From assembly GCA_023416335.1 (NCBI GenBank), contig JAEZHY010000076.1, positions 1 to 10,065 on the forward strand: 10,065 nt of DNA. The letters are read 5' to 3'. The notes under the pieces are model-generated. The model saw only the letters and a program-made list of their open reading frames with translations. It was not told the origin of the DNA and made no database searches. This document shows, piece by piece, positions 5,754-10,065 of the stretch (position 1 is the stretch's first letter; every line of letters starts with the position of its first letter). Position numbers and translations under genes: made by a program. Source of the DNA: Pseudomonadota bacterium. Lineage in GTDB: Bacteria; Desulfobacterota; Syntrophobacteria; Syntrophobacterales; Syntrophobacteraceae.

Positions 5754-5786
5754 TCCCTGCCCTGTCAGGACAGCGGGCAACGCTCC

Positions 5787-7214
5787 TTATTTCTTCAGAT
5801 GCAAGTGCGGAGCAACTCCGCCGGAGAAGCACTCCGGAGTGCACAGGATCCGTGGATCGGTCCCGACGAACCTCTTTGCCCTTTCCATTGCTTCCTCGTA
5901 GGTCTTCACCGGAATGAAGCCCATCCCGCGCGCATACCTCGGGGCTTCGGCCCCCACGACGAACACGGCCGAACAGCGTGTGAGAGGCACGCAGCCTCCG
6001 CTTATCATCGACATGGCGTGGAACGGATGGTAAGTGTAATAATTTGAGTAGCGATAACGGAAATCCGGATCGTTTGAAATCTTCACGGCATCCTGCGAGT
6101 TGAGAAACTCGGGCGGCGTGCAGTATTTCTGCAGTACCTCATAGGTCTGCTCGTAGGAAGGGAACCAGTTCGCGTTGAACCAGCCGTCGCAGACCGCGGC
6201 GGCAATGATGACGCCCCCCTCCCGGAACGCGTGCCAGCAGCGGGAGAGCTGTCCGCCGATGCCCAGACTCATGAGAATCGGGTTCGATCCCATGCCGGGG
6301 CCGTAATGGAAGTTCCGCGGGAGCCCCATGACCAGAACGTCCGCTGGTTCAGGCATGTCCAGGCATACGTTTGTCCGCTTGTCGGCAAGCGGCCAGGTGG
6401 CTTGTTCAATATCCCCGAGCGCCCCGGCCTTCACATCCAGCACCTGGGACTTCTGCCCGAGCACGGCATCCACCCCGAAAAACTTCTTGCCGATTCCCTT
6501 CTCCATGGCCTCGCCGATCGACCGGAACTGCTTGCGCATGTGCGAGTGCGCAGAAGCCCCCAGCCAGTCGGTCCGGTGCATGGTGGAAGGGTTGTGGTGG
6601 GACGCGATCGACCGCCAGCCGGAAATTCCCGTGACGATCATCTTGTAGCCGCCGCTGTACCCGCCGTAGGGATTTCCGGCGCAGTGTCCGATCACGATCG
6701 GCAGGTCTGCTTCGGCCATGAGCCGGTTGCACTGGACAACGTTGCCCATTCCGTCCAGGCCGAAATCGCAAAGGTCGGGGGCTTCGGCGTCGTGGTTTAC
6801 TATGCGGTCGGGATAGAACCGGTCCACGATCTCTTTCCCGAGATACCAGTACCACTCTTCCAGCGTGTTCTTTCGGTGGAGTCCCATGCAGCAGAGCAGC
6901 GTGATGTCCTCCATCCGCGTGCCCGCCTTGAGCAATTCCTCCACGATGATCGGAATGGCTGTCTTCCGATGGCTGTTTTTCTGGGCCCCGCCTTTCACCC
7001 GGTCCGGAAAGCCGATGACGACCTTTTTGCCGGGTCCTGCCAGTTCCCGGAGCGGAGGCATTCCCAGCGGCTTTTCGAGCGCCTTGCGCGTCGCTTCCGC
7101 CGGATCGACTTCAGGCGGATCGGTGTAGGTTTTCCCGTAGCGGACCACAACCGCCGAGTCGGGGAGTTCCACCCGCATGTGCCCGTCCCCGTAATCAAGA
7201 AGAACTTCCTGCAT
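5787..7214 (-). CDS. LarA-like protein (lactate racemase superfamily, DUF2088), divergent active site
   Basis: A 475-residue member of the LarA superfamily, whose studied members use a nickel-pincer nucleotide to racemise or epimerise 2-hydroxyacids (lactate, malate, gluconate and others). Aligned by eye with Lactobacillus plantarum LarA from memory: GLHRKNT (111-117) gives His113 for His108; GGYSGGYKMIVTGISG (184-199) gives Lys191 for the cofactor-bound Lys184; SHHN (205-208) gives His207 for the nickel ligand His200, with the same 16-residue spacing. The second catalytic His174 falls on Asn181, and Asp-His-Thr-Arg (72-75) becomes Asp-Arg-Val-Lys (71-74), followed by extra residues. The protein is somewhat longer than typical LarA (about 425). 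It is cytoplasmic. The ATG at 7214 has a strong GGAGGG site six bases upstream. Cofactor genes larB, larC and larE are not in the window. The neighbours suggest a catabolic hydroxyacid step rather than lactate racemisation; the substrate is unknown. Confidence 0.9.
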   Translation of the reverse strand: MQEVLLDYGDGHMRVELPDSAVVVRYGKTYTDPPEVDPAEATRKALEKPLGMPPLRELAGPGKKVVIGFPDRVKGGAQKNSHRKTAIPIIVEELLKAGTRMEDITLLCCMGLHRKNTLEEWYWYLGKEIVDRFYPDRIVNHDAEAPDLCDFGLDGMGNVVQCNRLMAEADLPIVIGHCAGNPYGGYSGGYKMIVTGISGWRSIASHHNPSTMHRTDWLGASAHSHMRKQFRSIGEAMEKGIGKKFFGVDAVLGQKSQVLDVKAGALGDIEQATWPLADKRTNVCLDMPEPADVLVMGLPRNFHYGPGMGSNPILMSLGIGGQLSRCWHAFREGGVIIAAAVCDGWFNANWFPSYEQTYEVLQKYCTPPEFLNSQDAVKISNDPDFRYRYSNYYTYHPFHAMSMISGGCVPLTRCSAVFVVGAEAPRYARGMGFIPVKTYEEAMERAKRFVGTDPRILCTPECFSGGVAPHLHLKK

Positions 7215-7237
7215 TTCATTCCCTCCATCTGTTCAAA

Positions 7238-7267
7238 GGGAGCTTCCCCGTCACGGAACATGCTCCC
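7238..7267 (-). other. Bulged 10-bp hairpin between the SDR and LarA-like genes
   Basis: In minus-strand RNA, GGGAGC (7267-7262) and TTCC (7258-7255) pair with GGAA (7247-7244) and GCTCCC (7243-7238), with a 3-base bulge and a 7-base loop. It ends 11 bases before the LarA-like ribosome binding site and is followed only by TTTG. It may be an attenuator-like, processing or stability element; no function is proven. Confidence 0.5.
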
Positions 7268-7276
7268 GGGAATTAC

Positions 7277-8194
7277 TCATTTGCGTGCCGCAGATACGAT
7301 TCCGATATGTTCCTTTACAGCCTCTTCGATCGTATATCCGGGCCGCCATCCGATTTCCTTCCTGGCAATACTGTCGTCATAAGCGGCCGGATAGGGCGAA
7401 AGGCATTTTCCTCCTTCCGCAAGTTCGACCCGTGCGTTGGGACAATATTTCTTCGCGATTTCCACCACTTCCCGGATCGAATAGACCCCGCCTGCTATGT
7501 TGTAAACTCTCTGTCTCGGATTCTCCGCTTCCCAGACCGTCAGAAGCGCTTTGACCGCGTCCTTCACATAGAGCCAGTCGCCCTTTTCTTCCGGGTTGGG
7601 CACGGTAATAGATTCTCCGCGAGCCATCGAATCGAGGATAAGAGAGGAATAAAGAGCGGTGATACCGTTGGTCCGGCCCGGACCGAATACCCAGGTGAAC
7701 CTCAGTGCCCTTGTGTCCAGCCCGCGTACCCGTGCAAACCAGAGGAGCAGATGCTCGCTTGCCAGCTTCGTCTGCCCGTAGATCGTTTCAGGATTTTTTG
7801 GAGCATCGTCGGGAACGGGTTCGGCCACATCCCTGCCGAAAACCGAAATGGAACTCAGCATGACGAAGCGCCTGATCTTGAGCGCGGCTGCCGCGTCCAG
7901 GATGGAAAGGGTGGACTGGAAATTGATTCCGAAGCCATTCACCGGGTTTTCTTCGCAGGGTCCCGCCAAAACGGCCCCGAGGTGGAAGATGTCGGTGATA
8001 TTCTGAGACATCATCACCCGGTAGATGTCGGGAGGTGACGCCAGATTCCCCCGCACATAGGTGATGCCGTTCCTGCCTGCATCGGGAGGAGGAGGCGCTG
8101 CATCGAAGACAACGACTTCCGCCCCTTTTTCAATCAACTGTGGAATCAGGTACGATCCAATGAATCCGGCTCCGCCGGTAACGAGCACACGCAC
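7277..8194 (-). CDS. NAD-dependent epimerase/dehydratase (extended SDR)
   Basis: A soluble 305-residue extended short-chain dehydrogenase/reductase, related to UDP-sugar 4-epimerases and to sugar-acid dehydrogenases. It shows the nucleotide motif TGGAGFIG (6-13), Asp31 for NAD, HLGA (71-74), the catalytic Ser in LSSISVFG (113-120), YGQTK (139-143) with Tyr139 and Lys143, and a C-terminal substrate domain (NIAGGVYSIREVVEIAKKY, then IGWRP). The start is fixed by the ribosome binding site: AGGAGG at 8206-8201 lies six bases before GTG 8194, so the longer frame from TTG 8215 would include the Shine-Dalgarno sequence itself and is rejected. The neighbours are an ABC importer upstream and the LarA-like gene 62 bases downstream, which fits oxidation or epimerisation of an imported hydroxy- or sugar acid. 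Cell-wall sugar metabolism is possible but there are no glycosyltransferases nearby. Confidence 0.92.
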   Translation of the reverse strand: MRVLVTGGAGFIGSYLIPQLIEKGAEVVVFDAAPPPPDAGRNGITYVRGNLASPPDIYRVMMSQNITDIFHLGAVLAGPCEENPVNGFGINFQSTLSILDAAAALKIRRFVMLSSISVFGRDVAEPVPDDAPKNPETIYGQTKLASEHLLLWFARVRGLDTRALRFTWVFGPGRTNGITALYSSLILDSMARGESITVPNPEEKGDWLYVKDAVKALLTVWEAENPRQRVYNIAGGVYSIREVVEIAKKYCPNARVELAEGGKCLSPYPAAYDDSIARKEIGWRPGYTIEEAVKEHIGIVSAARK

Positions 8195-8234
8195 AATTTC
8201 CCTCCTGAAAATCAATTCGAACTCGAAGTGTTAC

Positions 8235-8260
8235 TCCCGAAAACATGGCGGGAAATCCCG
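8235..8260 (-). other. Alternating TCCCG/CGGGA/TCCCG hairpins between ABC ATPase and SDR genes
   Basis: TCCCG (8235-8239) and a second TCCCG (8256-8260) flank one CGGGA (8249-8253), which can pair with either. The first gives a 9-base loop, the second an unrealistically small 2-base loop unless its inner pair opens. No T-run follows. Confidence 0.35.
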
Positions 8261-8288
8261 TCTTGAGACATCTTATTCAACCCCTCTG

Positions 8289-9107
8289 CTAATCCCCCGA
8301 TATGGCCGTCGTCTCCGGCATTCCCCCGCTTCTCTGCCGGTAGAACTCCTCCCGCACGATCTTCTCGATATGCGCGCGAATTCTCGTGAACTCGGGGGTT
8401 GTCTTGATCCCGCCTTCGCGCGGATACGGCAGCTCCACGGGTACGATTTCGCGGATGCGCCCAGGCCGGGTGGCCATTATCACCACCCTGGTCGAAAGAA
8501 AGGCTGCCTCCTCGACCCCGTGTGTAATGAAAACTACCGTCTTCTTTTCTTTCTCCAGGATGCTCAGCAGCGACTCCTGCATGAATTGTCGGGTTTGCGC
8601 ATCCAACGCCCCGAAGGGTTCGTCCATCAGGAGCACTTCGGGATTCACCGCATAGGACCTCGCAATGGCAACACGCTGCTTCATTCCCCCGGAGAGTTCC
8701 TTGGGATAGCTCTTCTGGAAATCCTTCAGACCGACAAGCTCGATAAACCGGTCGACGGTTTCCTTCCGCTCGGCTTCCGGAACCCTGTTCGCCCGCAGCC
8801 TGAGACCGAATTCAACGTTTTCGCGCACAGTCAGCCACGGGAAAACGGCATATTGCTGGAATACGACGCCTCTGTCGGGTCCCGGACCGTGGATTTCCCG
8901 GTCGTCGATCAGGACCCGCCCTGCCGTGGGCTGCAGGAAACCGGCAATGATGTTCATGAGAGTCGTTTTGCCGCATCCGGACGGCCCGATAACCGAAATG
9001 AACTCTCCGGGCTCGATCCTGAGGTTCACCTCCCTGAGCGCGGTAAAGGTACCGCTCACACCGGAATAGGCCATACTGACTCCGTCTATCACCATTGCCT
9101 TCTGCAT
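8289..9107 (-). CDS. ABC transporter ATP-binding protein (nitrate/sulfonate/taurine-type importer)
   Basis: The 272-residue ATPase subunit of an SsuB/TauB/NrtD-like importer. All nucleotide-binding motifs are intact: Walker A GPSGCGKT (41-48), Q-loop VFQQYAVFPW (82-91), signature LSGGMKQR (138-145), Walker B VLLMDEPFGALDA (158-170) and H-loop VFITHGVEEA (192-201). The ATG at 9107 is chosen because GGGGGA (9117-9112) sits just upstream and the length is then typical (about 255-270). The frame also runs back to an ATG at 9161, but those 18 residues do not look like the family and would lie inside an intergenic hairpin. It pairs with the permease encoded 87 bases upstream to form the membrane complex. 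SsuB- and TauB-like subunits cannot be told apart by substrate from sequence; sulfonate, nitrate, aromatic-acid and thiamine-precursor importers share this type. Confidence 0.96.
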   Translation of the reverse strand: MQKAMVIDGVSMAYSGVSGTFTALREVNLRIEPGEFISVIGPSGCGKTTLMNIIAGFLQPTAGRVLIDDREIHGPGPDRGVVFQQYAVFPWLTVRENVEFGLRLRANRVPEAERKETVDRFIELVGLKDFQKSYPKELSGGMKQRVAIARSYAVNPEVLLMDEPFGALDAQTRQFMQESLLSILEKEKKTVVFITHGVEEAAFLSTRVVIMATRPGRIREIVPVELPYPREGGIKTTPEFTRIRAHIEKIVREEFYRQRSGGMPETTAISGD

Positions 9108-9148
9108 TCTGTCCCCCAAATCAAACTGCTGTGTTACTGCACCATCAG

Positions 9149-9173
9149 GGATGCCCGGCATTATCCGGCATCC
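9149..9173 (-). other. 9-bp bulged hairpin between permease and ATPase genes
   Basis: GGATGCCCGG (9149-9158) pairs with CCGGCATCC (9165-9173) with a single bulged C, around the 6-base loop CATTAT. It lies in the 87-base gap of the ABC operon with no following T-run in the minus direction, so it is more likely an mRNA stability or processing element, or an interspersed palindrome, than a terminator. Confidence 0.55.
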
Positions 9174-9194
9174 TCCCCCAAGGTCTTTTGCTCC

Positions 9195-10013
9195 TTATGA
9201 AAGCTTGTCCTGCCAGGCGGTGAGGCGCCTCTCGATGATCCTGACGAAGCCGTCCATGGAGAGCGAGATTGCGCCGATGAGCAGGATTCCCAGAAAGAGC
9301 GGGGGCATCTGGAAAAAGTTCTGTGCGTCCACCATCATGGCCCCTATGCCCTGCTGCGCGGCAATGAGTTCGGCCGCGACCAGGGTGGCCCAGCAAACAC
9401 CCAGGGATACGCGAGCGGCGGTGATGATCGCCGGAAGCAACTGGGGCAGGATGACCTTCCGGAAAATTTCCAGGTTGGTGGCCCCGAGGGTCTTGGCCGC
9501 GCGTATGTAGATCGGGTCCAGGCTTGTCAGGGCCTGGTAGATCACCACCAGGGCCGGAAAAAACGCGGCATAAGTCAGGACGATAATTTTCGAAGTCTCT
9601 CCGATTCCGAAGAAGATGATCATCATCGGAATCAGGGCGATAGGAGGCAACGCACGGAAGAAGTTGATCATGGGATCCATGAGAAGCCGTATCGAGCGGA
9701 ACCACCCGATCAGGAACCCGAGCAGGATGGCCATTACGATGCCCAGGGAGAACCCGCAGAGTACCCGGACGAAGCTCGCGTACATGTGCACCGCCAGGGT
9801 CCCGTCCCGGAGCATCTGGAAAAAGGATTTCAGAACAGCCGCGATGGAGGGGAACATGGTCGGATTCACGAGCCGGGTGGCCCGTGCGGCTTCCCATATG
9901 ACCGCGAGTATTGCGAAAGACGCAACAAAATAAGCGAGCTTTTCCAGTTTTTCCTTCCGCCGCTTATCCCTGGCGCGGCTCCCGGCCGCGACCTCAACCG
10001 CTTGTTCAGCCAT
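9195..10013 (-). CDS. ABC transporter permease (SsuC/TauC family)
   Basis: A 272-residue integral inner-membrane subunit of the same importer. After a charged cytoplasmic N-terminus (1-25) about six hydrophobic segments follow (around 26-41, 82-104, 124-137, 142-160, 194-216, 238-256). The cytoplasmic EAA-type loop that docks on the ATPase is present at about 171-191 (RAAKTLGATNLEIFRKVILP). FPSIAAVLKSFFQMLRDG and FFRALPPIALIPM are typical of the SsuC/TauC/NrtB branch. The ATG at 10013 is preceded by GGGAG and AGGA. The ATPase follows 87 bases downstream. A substrate-binding protein would be expected upstream beyond the window. The exact substrate cannot be named. Confidence 0.95.
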   Translation of the reverse strand: MAEQAVEVAAGSRARDKRRKEKLEKLAYFVASFAILAVIWEAARATRLVNPTMFPSIAAVLKSFFQMLRDGTLAVHMYASFVRVLCGFSLGIVMAILLGFLIGWFRSIRLLMDPMINFFRALPPIALIPMMIIFFGIGETSKIIVLTYAAFFPALVVIYQALTSLDPIYIRAAKTLGATNLEIFRKVILPQLLPAIITAARVSLGVCWATLVAAELIAAQQGIGAMMVDAQNFFQMPPLFLGILLIGAISLSMDGFVRIIERRLTAWQDKLS

Positions 10014-10065
10014 GATTCCTTACTCCCTTGAAGTACTGCTCCAAGCAACCCTGTGGGCTTAACTC
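10014..10065 (-). promoter_or_regulatory. Upstream edge of the permease gene
   Basis: Only 52 bases are available. They contain the permease ribosome binding region (GGGAG and AGGA just upstream of the ATG) and no recognisable promoter or coding end. Whether the operon starts here or continues from an upstream binding-protein gene cannot be decided. Confidence 0.3.

Larger units (their letters stand above)
5374..5786. repeat. Intergenic chain of palindromic repeats
   Basis: This 413-base gap holds no credible gene. It carries a series of different inverted repeats (listed separately): 5451-5475, 5470-5535, 5626-5654, 5684-5709, 5718-5733, 5739-5753 and a bulged hairpin at about 5757-5778. 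In addition, a 27-base direct repeat (5392-5418 and 5601-5627) matches at 22 positions. The pieces resemble short interspersed palindromes of the REP or MITE type (GTGGGCACG and TTCCCAA stems) seen in many proteobacterial genomes. I place them in that class by appearance only. If transcribed from the LarA-like gene, they would form a structured 3' region. Confidence 0.65.

Noticed and set aside
6231..7382. 383-residue plus-strand frame opposite the LarA-like gene
   Set aside because: Shadow of the minus-strand gene: rich in His, Arg and Pro, no family motifs, no ribosome binding site, while the opposite strand encodes clear LarA motifs.
8195..8215. TTG start at 8215 for the SDR gene
   Set aside because: It would place the AGGAGG ribosome binding site inside the coding region; GTG at 8194 is correctly spaced from it and begins with the Rossmann strand.
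9108..9161. ATG start at 9161 for the ABC ATPase
   Set aside because: The extra 18 residues are not family-like and overlap an intergenic hairpin; ATG 9107 has a G-rich ribosome binding site.
8061..9200. 379-residue plus-strand frame opposite the ABC ATPase
   Set aside because: Antisense to a complete ABC ATPase with all motifs; composition is not protein-like. GC-rich third positions readily open such frames.
9145..9897. 250-residue minus-strand frame overlapping the permease
   Set aside because: Out-of-frame shadow rich in Arg, His, Pro and Gly with no membrane segments; the permease frame is certain.

Overview
The window looks like a chromosomal segment of a Gram-negative bacterium, most likely a deltaproteobacterium (Desulfobacterota; Syntrophobacter- or Desulfomonile-like). 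This is an inference from gene content: a PAS/sigma-54 activator, an isolated bacterial RRM protein beside a cold-shock protein, a LarA-like protein, a taurine/nitrate-type ABC importer, and GC-rich interspersed palindromes. No rRNA, tRNA, CRISPR array, transposase or phage gene was seen.

Left half (1-4315, all plus strand). A membrane-anchored PAS sigma-54 activator (13-1677) is followed by an 80-residue orphan (1889-2131), a 528-base stretch with no convincing gene (2132-2659) that ends in a candidate promoter/operator, and a 180-residue orphan (2660-3202). Next is a small RNA-binding group: a cold-shock protein (3428-3628) with a clear intrinsic terminator, an RRM protein (3755-4027) and a highly charged 75-residue protein (4088-4315).

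Right half (4486-10013, all minus strand, read right to left). The order is: ABC permease, ABC ATPase, an extended SDR epimerase/dehydrogenase, a divergent LarA-family (nickel-pincer racemase/epimerase superfamily) protein, a 413-base gap packed with different palindromes, and a beta-hydroxyacid dehydrogenase. The first four are separated by 62-94 bases and could form one operon. The importer's substrate-binding protein is not in the window and would be expected beyond 10065. I infer uptake of a hydroxy- or sugar-acid-like compound, stereochemical change at the carbon bearing the hydroxyl, and NAD(P)-linked oxidation or reduction. The substrate is unknown.

Most notable points: (i) the LarA homologue keeps the cofactor-binding Lys and His and the first catalytic His, but lacks the second catalytic His and apparently the substrate-carboxylate residues; (ii) the dehydrogenase has an altered substrate loop; (iii) the gap between them is a chain of at least seven inverted repeats, with a diverged direct repeat whose five differences are all transitions; (iv) each intercistronic gap of the minus-strand operon carries its own hairpin.
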